From Valencia hispanica (lineage: Eukaryota > Chordata > Actinopteri > Cyprinodontiformes > Valenciidae): a DNA stretch of 64,000 nt. Position 1 is the stretch's first letter. Every line of letters starts with the position of its first letter. This document shows, one piece after another, positions 1-8,600 of this stretch. The notes under the pieces are model-generated. The model was not told the origin of the DNA. It did not search any database and was given only the letters and a program-made list of their open reading frames with translations. A program made the position numbers and the translations under genes. The DNA lies in assembly GCA_963556495.2 (NCBI GenBank), contig OY747723.1, forward strand, positions 17,345,001-17,409,000. The letters run 5' to 3'.

Positions 1-741
1 TTTGTCAGTTTCTAATTGCTGAGGGCATGTGTCCTTGTCATCAAAACGCAGGTGTCTCATAATGTCCTGGAAGCGGTTCCGGGACATAATGTTTTTGACG
101 TGAAAGATCCCTATGGTCATTATGGTGCCAACAAGTTAATTTTTGCGGCTGAGTAGTCGTCGAGCCAATGATAATGATGTAAAGTAGTTGTCAGGTGTAA
201 CAGTTCTGCCCTTTTCCATAAACGGTTCCATCAGCTTCACCACTTCAGTTGTTGATGACTCATTCTTAATCTACTGGGATTCCCTTACATAGAAAACTTT
301 TAACTGATTGGAATGTTTGTGTAATTGTATTGAAACGACTTTTGTTGTAAAGTGCATTGAGATGACATTTGTTGTGAATTGGTGCTATATAAATAAAAGT
401 GAATTGAATTGAACCACTACATTCTCAGAAAGTCTCTCCCCTGAGGAACGACTGAGGTCCTTGCCAAGGTAAGGGATAGCATTACACATGTATTTGGAGT
501 TCAAATCCCATGCAACCCAGAACTTAATTCCAAACTTGTCATGTTGTGAAGCGATGTACTGTTGGAAAGGACAGCGAGACTTTGTTGGAAAAAGCTCCTC
601 GACGATAGTGATGTGCCGGCCTGGGTTGTAGGACTTGATGCAGTTGGAAACAAACTTCTGCCAAACTTCGGAGACTCCCGCAAACTTGTCAGTTTCTAAT
701 CGCTGAGGGTGCCTTCTCTGTATTTTGTTCACAAGAATCAT
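1..741 (-). pseudogene. piggyBac-type transposase relic, rearranged and interrupted
   Basis: Three pieces of a piggyBac-superfamily (DDE_Tnp_1_7) transposase can be read on the minus strand. Piece one (741 to about 414) holds the FPTKSRCPFQQYIASQ and GIKFW blocks, then PYLGKD and GERLSENVVV, that surround the first catalytic Asp. Piece two (about 285-139) holds KLMEPFMEKGRTVTPDNYFT with the second catalytic Asp region. Piece three (about 138-1) holds NIMSRNRFQDIMRHLRFDD, which belongs to the amino-terminal half, so colinearity is broken there after an in-frame TAA. Piece three ends in QLETDK, the same motif that opens piece one. The motif expected to read D-E at the first catalytic site reads I-V-E-E-L, so that Asp is missing. 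A LINE/SINE tail splits pieces one and two. The element is dead. Superfamily is fairly certain; subfamily is not. Confidence 0.8.
320..413 (+). repeat. 3' tail of a LINE/SINE copy with GAATT-type end
   Basis: The stretch ends GCTATATAAATAAAAGTG followed by GAATT repeats and is preceded by AAGTGCATTGAGATGACATT. Tails of the form 'cactttgagatgac... gctatataaataaa(attgaattg)n' are common at 3' ends of teleost L2-type LINEs and their SINEs (family knowledge). It sits between two pieces of the piggyBac frame and probably inserted there. No clear target duplication was found. Confidence 0.55.
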
Positions 742-754
742 TCAGAAGTAGAAT

Positions 755-1125
755 TGTAAAATTCTCACCTCTGTGTTTTGGAGAAATAAATTCCTGAAAC
801 AACATAAAATGAGACAAACGCATGTTTCTCAAGTCGCTATACTACTTTGACCTATTTTTCCTCAACAAATCTACAGAAGAATAATGAGATATTTATTCTG
901 GCTGTGCTATAGCTGCCCCTCTACTAGAATTTGAAAAGACTTTGGCATCACCTCTAGCATTTTGGAGATATAAAATTCTAAAAGTGACACAAACACAGAT
1001 TTTCTAAAAACTGTGCACTGTATTTTGACTTATTTCTCCAAAATCCACAGTAAAATTATTAAATATTTATTATGGGAGTAGTATAGATAGCCCTGTACTA
1101 GAATCTGAAAAGACTTTTAGAAAAC
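755..1125. repeat. diverged tandem duplication, unit about 175-183 bp
   Basis: Two units align by eye. Unit 1 runs from TCACCTCTGTGTTTTGGAGA (about 765) and unit 2 from TCACCTCTAGCATTTTGGAG (948). Both continue through TTGACCTATTT/TTGACTTATTT, AATCTACAG/AATCCACAG, ATATTTATT and finally CTACTAGAAT(T/C)TGAAAAGAC. The offset is 183 bp at the left and about 174 bp at the right, so small indels have accumulated. The family is not recognised. It may be an ancient two-copy satellite or part of an unknown element. Confidence 0.6.
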
Positions 1126-1165
1126 TAATGAGAAGTAAAAAGTGAAAATAACAGGGGCTAGGGCT

Positions 1166-1216
1166 GGGAACTTCCCTCTGGGATCAATAAACTGTTCTTT
1201 TTTATTGAATTGAATG
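1166..1216 (+). repeat. LINE/SINE tail-like stretch
   Basis: The sequence TTCCCTCTGGGATCAATAAA followed by an AT-rich run resembles the end of several teleost retroposons. It is short, and only its tail character can be argued. The following 140 bp up to the Tc1 element show nothing recognisable. Confidence 0.35.
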
Positions 1217-1355
1217 TCTGGACTGGTACTGTAACAAGGGTGTGAGTATGAAAGCTGAAAGATAATAAATAGACAGACAGGAAACACAAATCCAATTGCA
1301 TGGACAAGTTCAGTTGACCAGATTCAAGACAGAGGAAGAGAGGAGAGGAGGAGTA

Positions 1356-2769
1356 CAGTCAAAAGTTTTGAGAATTACATAAATATTGGAAATTGGAAAA
1401 GTTGCTGCTTAAGTTTTTATGATAGCAATTTGCATATACTCCAGAATATACTCCAGGATGTTATGAACAGTGATCAAATTATTTGCATAGTCCTTAGAAT
1501 GGCAGACTTGACATGTTAAAATACTTTGGCATCACCTCTAGCATTTTGGGTGATGCTTGAAATCATTGTTCTTCCATTGTTAACCATGGTGACCTGCAAA
1601 GAAACGCGTGCAGCCATCACTACGTTGCATACAAATGGCTTCACAGGCAAGAATATTGTGGCTACTAAAATTGCACCTAAATCAACAATTTATAGGATTA
1701 TCAAGAACTTCAAGGAAAGAGATTCAATTCTTGTTAAGAAGGCTTCAGGGCATCCAAGAAAGTCCAGCAAGCGCCAGGATTGTCTCCTAAAGAGGATTCA
1801 GCTGCGTGATTGGAGTGCCACCAGTGCAGAGCTTGCTCAGGAATGGCAGCAGGCAGGTGTGAGCGCATCTGCACGCACAGTGAGGCGAAGACTTTTGGAA
1901 GATGGCCTGGTGTCAAGAAGGGCAGCAAAGAAGCCACTTCTCTCCAAAAAAAACTTCAGGGACAGATTGATCTTCTGCAGAAAGTATGGTGAATGGACTG
2001 CTGAGGACTGGGGCAAAGTCACATTTTCCGATGAAGCCTCTTTCTGATTGTTTGGGGCATCTGGAAAAAGGCTTGTCCGGAGAAGAAAAGGTGAGCGCTA
2101 CCACCAGTCCTGTGTCATGCCAACAGTAAAGCATCCTGAGACCATTCATGTGTGGGGTTGCTTCTCATCCAAGGGAGTGGGCTCACTTACAATTTTGCCC
2201 AAAAACACAGCCATGAATAAAGAATGGTACCAAAACACCCTCCAACAGCAACTTCTTCCAACAATCCAACAACAGTTCAGTGAAGAACAATACATTTTCC
2301 AGCACGATGGAGCACCGTGCCATAAGGCAAAAGTGATAACTAAGTGGCTCGGGGACCAAAACGTTGAAATTTTGGGTCCATGGCCTGGAAACTCCGCAGA
2401 TCTTAATCCCATTGAGAACTTGTGGTCAGTCCTCAAGAGGCCTCAAGAACCCACTAATTCTGACAAACTCCAAGAAGTGATTATGAAAGAATGGGTTGCT
2501 ATCAGTCAGGATTTGGCCCAGAAATTGATTGAGAGCATGCCCAGTCGAATTGCAGAGGTCCTGATAAAGAAGGGCCAACACTGCAAATACTAACTCTTCG
2601 CATAAATGTCATGTAATTGTCAATTAAAGCCTTTGAAACGTATAAAGTGCTTGTAATTATATTTCAGTACATCACAGAAACAACTGAAACAAAGATCTAA
2701 AAGTAGTTTTGCAGCAAACTTTGTGAAAACTAATATTTGTGTCATTCTCAAAACTTTTGGCCACGACTG
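1356..2769 (+). mobile_element. Tc1/mariner element, near full length (1.41 kb), TA target site
   Basis: The termini are inverted repeats: the right end read inward is CAGTCGTGGCCAAAAGTTTT, then GAGAATGACACAAATATT. The left end is CAGTC then AAAAGTTTTGAGAATTACAT, lacking the six bases GTGGCC. Both ends abut TA (1354-1355 and 2770-2771), the Tc1/mariner target duplication. One transposase frame lies inside (1586-2593). The 5' leader holds a 27 bp foreign patch (1523-1549) identical to 939-965 outside the element. The left-TIR deletion and the in-frame stop make this copy unlikely to move by itself. High similarity of the two ends elsewhere suggests moderate age. Confidence 0.92.
1586..2593 (+). 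pseudogene. Tc1-type transposase, one in-frame TGA, DD35E spacing
   Basis: The frame would encode 335 residues from ATG at 1586 (MVTCKETRAAITTLH); an upstream in-frame ATG at 1526 lies in leader DNA and I do not favour it. Residues 1-110 form the paired-like double helix-turn-helix DNA-binding part (STIYRIIKNFKERDS; SARTVRRRLLEDGLVSRR). The DDE catalytic core follows: first Asp in VTFSDEASF, second Asp in FQHDGAPCH, Glu in DLNPIENLW. Thirty-five residues separate the second Asp and the Glu, against 34 in classical Tc1. A single TGA at 2045-2047, just after SDEASF, breaks the frame; the frame is otherwise open to TAA at 2593. TGA could have arisen from CGA by CpG decay (inference). A DD35E vertebrate Tc1 group ('Traveler') has been described; membership is plausible but unverified. 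Confidence 0.9.
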
Positions 2770-2802
2770 TAGAGCCCAGCCTGAAAGGCTGACAACCCCT
2801 AA

Positions 2803-3417
2803 AGCCGCGTTCACACCGGTCAGCGCGTCCAGGCGTCAAATCGCTCAAACGGACGAAAGTCGACGCTTTAAAATTAAAACCCAGCTGCTTGCACACTTGT
2901 GGTCTGCGTCGGCGCGTTGTAGTTGCCCTAACCGCTTTTGGCTAGCGTAGCGTTAGCTAACATAACAAGAAAGTTAAAAGAAAAATTTTTTTTTCTATGT
3001 TTAACTGCTTACCTGGCACTCCAATATCCTCCGATATCTTCCTCCAAATCAGATCCGATCTCTTCCTGTCATTGTAAAAAGACGAAGACGGGTCATACAA
3101 TTCACGGACATTACATACAGCGACGATCAGTTTGTCCTCCATCTTGAATAAAAAATTTGCCGATTCCCCCATGGAAGGAGTTACTACGTCAGTACAACGA
3201 GTCGCTCTGATTGGTTGACGCCGCGCGTCTGCTGCCCGAAAGTTAAATTTTCCCAACTTGACGCAGCAGACCGTCGGACCGTCGGGGCATCAGCCGCGCC
3301 GACGCGCGCGACTTGCTGCTTGGCAGTTTGCCGCCCACTAGATGCGTAGATACCATAGACTTGCATGTAATCTAGCTGCCCTGCTGCCTGGACGCGCTGA
3401 CCGGTGTGAACGCGCCA
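2803..3417 (-). mobile_element. non-autonomous PIF/Harbinger-type element, 615 bp, TAA duplication
   Basis: A 28-base inverted repeat containing GCGTTCACACCGGTCAGCGC marks both ends (2808 on; reverse complement ending about 3414). TAA lies directly outside each end (2800-2802 and 3418-3420), matching the 3 bp TWA-type duplication of PIF/Harbinger. The interior is CpG-rich compared with its surroundings and holds one MADF-type exon on the minus strand but no DDE nuclease. MADF/Myb-like partner proteins are standard in Harbinger elements. The left end is 33 bp from the Tc1 right end. Exact length of the terminal repeat and family are judged by eye. Confidence 0.8.
3013..3142 (-). CDS. MADF-domain exon 1 of a Harbinger accessory protein (partial)
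   Basis: Read on the minus strand from ATG at 3142, the product begins MEDKLIVAVCNVRELYD, then SSSFYNDRKRSDLIWRKISE and DIGVPG. This is the amino-terminal half of a MADF domain: the pattern 'LI..V...LYD...YKD...R..IW..IA' is diagnostic. At 3012-3011 the frame meets CCAG|GTAAGC, a near-consensus splice donor, so I end the exon at 3013. The rest of the MADF domain would be on a second exon, which this deleted element lacks. In Harbinger elements the MADF/Myb protein binds DNA and helps import the transposase (established for related systems). No function is expected here. Confidence 0.65.
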
Positions 3418-3420
3418 TAA

Positions 3421-3696
3421 CACTCTAGCACATTCCACTCGCTAGCTACATTTACAATTGAAAGGCAGCTAATTGTCAGTGATTCAGTCATTGTTTTCAA
3501 ACCAAGCAGTCATTTGACCGGGCTCTGATAGAGCAGCTGGGGATCTGAAAAGACTGGGAGTTCAGGCAGAGGAAGTGAAAATGCTTGTGGAGATGGGAAG
3601 AGGCCCCTGAAAATGACTGTGTAACTTGGGCAATGATGTACAGAACAGGGGAGACTTTATTCATTTTTATTCAGAAATAGCAGTTTCTCAACAGTT
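3421..3696. other. no feature recognised
   Basis: Short unique-looking stretch between the Harbinger element and the hAT pseudogene. It may include the 3' UTR and end of the hAT element, but I found no terminal inverted repeat. Confidence 0.4.
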
Positions 3697-4935
3697 TTAG
3701 GTTGAAGTGATTCCTTTTTTTGACACCACCTCACCAGCCTTCGAAAACACTCTTTCACAAGGCACAGAAGATGCCGGTGTACACAAAAACACAAGTGCTA
3801 GACTATATAAATTGGGGTACAGGACTTTTTGCTTTTCCCAATACTCCAGGGGGGTTTCCAACCTGCTAATATTTGGCTCCCAAAGGTAGCGCTGGACCTC
3901 CAAAGTGGTATCTGCTGTGACATTTGGATTCCGCTTTGGCTCCTGGACACTGACTTCTAAACGATGCCACAGTTTGCTACCTAAAAGGAAACCACAGATC
4001 AAGTTAGTAAGTTTTCTAATAGGAATAATTGATTTCAAAATGTTAAATGGTAGATTACCTCCAGTGACCTCATGAGAGGTGGAAGCCTGGGAGATTTCCT
4101 CCCTGCTTTGTTTTGAACGTATCATTGCTGCACACTCAGAGGTCAGTCGCTTTATTACTTCAGAGGCTTTCATTTGACTGAAAAATCCTATAGCCTTAAA
4201 TCAGGTGTCCAAGAGGGTAGCAAGGGACATTATGATCAAGTCCTCAATCAGATTTGCACTTATCTAGTGTCATTTATTTAAAAAGTTAATTTATGAAAAT
4301 TGATCATTAAGAATTGTCACCAGTTTATGAGTTGCATAAATACAAATAATTGTGTGATTATATACTATATTTTGCAGACAAAGAGTTATAAGACCCTCTT
4401 CCAGACCACAGTACACAGCAAGAGCTTCACACAATGGCTCAAGCTTATAATACAAGTCAGACCTTTATAATAAAAAATGTTACAGTGCACACATCTGATG
4501 TTGCTCACAGTGGTCAAAGGGACCACTCAGGGCATTTGTGTGTTTGCTCAGACACATGAAACATTAGAGGGAACATTGTTTGTTACATGTCTTTATTTGC
4601 ACAATAAACTGTAGTCAAGATGCAAACATTGTGATAGTCCATTTGTAATATTGTAATGAGTTACCTTGGCTGGGTGAAGCTCCAGTTGCCTCGTTATCCT
4701 CATGCAAAGCACTGTAATGCCTTAGCATAGATGAGGTGTTGTTGCTGTACCTTAACTCCGTGGAACACAATGAACACTTCACCTTTGAATGAAATAAGAA
4801 ACAGTAAAAAATCATTTTGTGATAACCAAATCTAACTTGTCTGGCATAATGTTAGATTGATTTTACCTTATTAGGGGTTATCAGGTCAAAATGTTCCCAC
4901 ACAGGGGAAATTCTCCTCTTCCTAGCTGGCTCCAT
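3697..4935 (-). pseudogene. hAT transposase relic (BED finger + hATC), internally deleted
   Basis: Three parts lie in order on the minus strand. Exon 1 (4935-4867) encodes 23 residues beginning MEPARKRRISPVWEHF. It ends AATAAG|GTAAAA. Exon 2 (4782-4665) encodes a BED zinc finger, VKCSLCSTELRYSN..MLRHYSALH, with C-x2-C-x15-H-x4-H, between an AAAG acceptor and CAAG|GTAACT donor. The last part (about 4173-3697) encodes the C-terminal hATC dimerisation block: RYLWEPNISRLETPLEYW, YPNLYSLALVFLCTPASS, CERVFSKAGEVVSKK. Most of the RNase H-like catalytic core is missing between the BED exon and 4173. The ZBED-type hAT family is clear; a family transposase would be roughly 600 residues. No termini or 8 bp duplication could be fixed. 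Confidence 0.85.
4340..4583 (-). repeat. possible hAT-type MITE fragment inside the hAT relic
   Basis: Read on the minus strand the stretch starts CAATGTTCCCTCTAATGTTT and continues through ACACACAAATGCCCTGAGTG. Short hAT-like elements with a CAGTGTTCCCTCTAA start are common in vertebrates (family knowledge). The other terminus is not visible, so this is a one-ended match and could be coincidence. Confidence 0.3.
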
Positions 4936-7900
4936 CCTCTCACTTATCTCTCTCTCCTCACTCTCCTAAATCTTAAAACTATCTGTCTCTATACTCTCAA
5001 AACTGTCTCCAAAGTATATAAACGCTAACCAAACTCTATCAAAAACTCTGTCCAAACTTCAAACTGACTGCAACTCTCCTACACAAACCCAAATTTTTAA
5101 TGGAGCTTGAGGGGCCTTATATTGCTGTCAAACCATTCAGCAAACTTTGAACCACTTCCCGAAGCAGTCACATGGTACAGCCGGGCAGCGGGGCTTCAGA
5201 CGTCATCGTTTTCGGCTCCTTGCCTAAATGAAGCAGGCCTCGATACACGCTTTGTGGAAACGCCCCTTCCACTGCTCGACACAGGCTTTGTAGCTTCGGC
5301 AGACATCGTAACATCACTACCGTCTGGCCTGCAGTTGGGACACACAGTCCTACAATCCTGTGCCAGGTTCTATGTCTTCTTTTTTGCTAAACTACGGACA
5401 TAATTTGTTCCTCTTTTTTTTGGACTGGACCTCACTCAACACAAAGTAGGACTGAACCGGTTAATTTATGCTAATCTTGTGTCCGGGCAGATAAATGAAG
5501 AAAATAGTGTTCTTAACGAGTTAGATCTCGTTCTTTGTTGGTTTAAAGTGTTTTTAAGCGCTGAACCGGTTGACTCATTTAGCGTCGTGGCACGCATACA
5601 TTTATCAGCTGTATAATTTTCTGTGTTTTAAAACAGTTTTTTATCCTGAGCTGATTCCACTTTCTTTCTCTCTCTTCCTCGTTCTACTCTCTCTCTCGCT
5701 CACTGATCACCTGGTCGGCAGAGTCGGCTCGGTTCGACCTGCGTTAGCTGGTCTCTTAGCTGAAAGGTTTAACTCATTGTTCTTTGTCTGTTAGTTAAAG
5801 CTGTGGCCTTCCACTTGGACAGTTCATGCCATGTGCTCTGCCCCATTTTAGCCAAAGCTAGTTTTATAGCCCTTTGTCTCCTTACACACAATGTGCTTTC
5901 CTCCATCTTGACCCAGAGCTAAGTTTGTGACCCTTTTTCCCAAAAGCTATCTCTTACTTGAGCCCTCTAGAGTGAGGGCCAAACAAAACCTCACCTCCCC
6001 TCCCCGGCGAAAGGGTAGCTGTCTGTTTGTCCTTAATCCCCTTCGTGATGATTGTGTTAATTAATTTTCGCATATTATTGGTTTTCTAAGATCTGTAGTA
6101 GTTAGTTGCATGCTTTAGAATAGATGGGAATTATTGCCAAAATGTTTTGGCTGTAAGGTTGATCTTTTTTCTTAATACATTTCCCTTAGCTTAAAGAGAA
6201 GTTTTCTGTGATTACTTGGCGTATACGTAAATTAATGTCCACTGTGTGTGAACTTATACCTTCAGGAAGAGTCTTCTAATACAGAAGTGGTGCCCCTAAT
6301 ATTAACAGATTAAACTTGAACTTCATCAATATTTATATTAGTATTAAATTATTGATCAAAATTACTGATGGTTATGTAAACCAGCCAAAAATTGCTCACT
6401 CTGCATCTCAGCACTTTTAAATTAATAAAATGTAATGGCTGGCATCCCAGTCAACTGTTTATAAGAGAATGCAGCTAGCAGAGCATGTCACATAATATGA
6501 ATGGGTGGGAAGCACCTTCACAGTGAATATAACAGTAAAGGTTCAAAAAGTCTTGCATTTTAAGTGGAAAATCTAGATTAGCCCAACAAAATAATCTGTA
6601 TGAATTGTGATGCAGAAGTGAAATGCATGCATGAGAATAATTTTAATTAAATATGATCATAGTTTACGGGCAAAAGAAACTCCACTTTATGAGGACAATT
6701 GCTTCATCACCCAAAACTGTGCAAATATTCGACATCAAAGTGTACCCAGACCTCTAGTTTTATCACAATTTTTACCTTTTCACTTTGAGGATCTCTGCTA
6801 TGTTAGAAATTGCTACATTTTGTTGGGATTTGAGAGTATGATGCCAAACTGTGTCCCATTTCCACAAAAAAATGTACAAGGTCATTAGATTATGATATTG
6901 GTTTATACCCTCCCGTGTTTTCAACTCTGTAGGCCTCAAATCAATAATTCCCTGTCTAGTTTTGAGTTGGGAAGAGACATTACACTTATCTTTTTCTCAT
7001 CTGACCTTTAGAACAACAGGCATCATGCTTGAGGAAATACTCTGCAAATCAATGAGGACAGCTCTTTTTATTAACCCTTTTGTCCAGCGTCGGCTTTGTT
7101 TTTTTGACTGCTGGTTTTGAGTATTCCCTGTTCTTTTCTTCTCACTATGTGTTCTCAAAAATATTGTCAAAATAATAAATATTGAAAGCCTTGATGCATA
7201 TTTTGTCTTCATTCTCAGACAGATGGATAGGTTTCGATCAAACATAATAAAAATGTTAAAATGCTAAATTAGTTGCATGAATTACAAATGTCTTGCAAAG
7301 CATAACATTGCTCTATGAAGTGTTGAATAAGGGACCTAAACAGAAAAAAACCTATTTGACTAAAAACAAAAAGCTTCCTTGTTGTGTCTTTATTAGTTAA
7401 ACACGTCATGCCAAGGATGCACTTCAAACATACACAGTCAGCCCAGCACTTGAGGTGATCCCTCCCACCTGCTCAATCTTGTGAATGCACTGATTTGAGG
7501 TCTCCATTACTGGTTTATCTGTGGCTGGCAGAGGTTGTAGTGTCACTCTGCTGTGCGTGGATCCATTGCAGAGGAGCAAATTAAGCCTGACAAGAGCACA
7601 GTGAGCTCCTCTGAATAAAGCATCCTGTTTCCAAGCGCTGCTTGTTTTACCAGCGTGGATAAATATACCTCCGCGTATGCCGCAGCAGGCTTTCTGTACA
7701 GGATCAAAACTGTTTTGAGTTCCATTACCAATTCAATTTCAAATTATGATAGTAAATGCAGGTCTGGCTGCCATAAGAAGACTATGTTTTTGTTGTTGTG
7801 CCAATTGAAGATAGTGCATGCCTTTTGAAATCTGAGGTATTTTAGGGTATCATCAATCCCTAGTGAGTAGGCTACTGTGGTGGCCATTCATCACAACCTC

Positions 7901-8456
7901 GTTTAATCAATACGAAATCATACATCACACAAACTTTATTACAAACCAGTTAATCTGGCTCAACAGAATTCAGACTGCTCATTTTTTTATGTCTGGCCAC
8001 AGACAGTTGATTCAGTTCTGTCATTTTTGGCTTATGGTGATTTTGAAGGGATGGTTGACTTTTTTTTTAAACAGTTGTTTAGTAGAGTTGTAATTGGAAG
8101 TTAGTGTCTTACTGACAGTTGACGACACTCTAGGGTCTTAGTTTAGGAAAACAATAGGAAGAAGAGTTGGGTTTTTCCACCATCTTAGAACAAGTTTAAA
8201 CACAACAAAAAAATACCTCTGTTCGTATCATTTAATATATTTCCAGCAGCCAAGTATATTACTTTACCTTGCACTTAGATTTTTGTCCAATGCAAGCTTC
8301 TCCTCTCCATTTTATTTCGGAATTTGAGGCACTGGTGTGCAAAAAAAGGTTATCAAATAGGTGTGCACGAAGGAAACCTTTGATCACTAAGGAAAGCATG
8401 AAGGTCAGACTAACGTTGAAATTTTGACAGATGGATCGAAGATTAATTATTTTGAA
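4936..8456. other. unannotated AT-rich DNA, no gene recognised
   Basis: The first part (to about 5400) lies upstream of the hAT frame and may include its promoter and 5' end; it is relatively GC-rich (around 5160-5350). At 5640-5710 there is a pyrimidine-rich stretch. From 6260 on, no repeat family, splice-flanked exon or RNA gene could be recognised; frames of 60-98 codons occur on both strands at a rate expected by chance. Confidence 0.4.
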
Positions 8457-8600
8457 TATACAACATGTTTGGCACAAAGTAAATAAAACACTCCAGGAAG
8501 AGAGCCTCATATCTGCTATAAAGCACTGAGCTGGAAGTGTCATGGTTTGGGGATGCTTAGCTGTAGCAGGATCTGTGCAACTCATCAAAAAATGCACTAT
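8457..8600 (+). repeat. Tc1/mariner transposase relic (short)
   Basis: Read in one frame the stretch at about 8528-8580 gives AGSVMVWGCLAVAGSVQL, the conserved 'GSVMVWGCF' strand of Tc1/mariner catalytic cores. Flanking codons are broken by stops. No terminal repeats were found. A small decayed fragment. Confidence 0.5.

Noticed and set aside
1526..1585. Upstream ATG of the Tc1 transposase frame
   Set aside because: The extra 20 codons come from the leader and include the 27 bp patch copied from outside the element; MVTCKETR at 1586 is the natural start.
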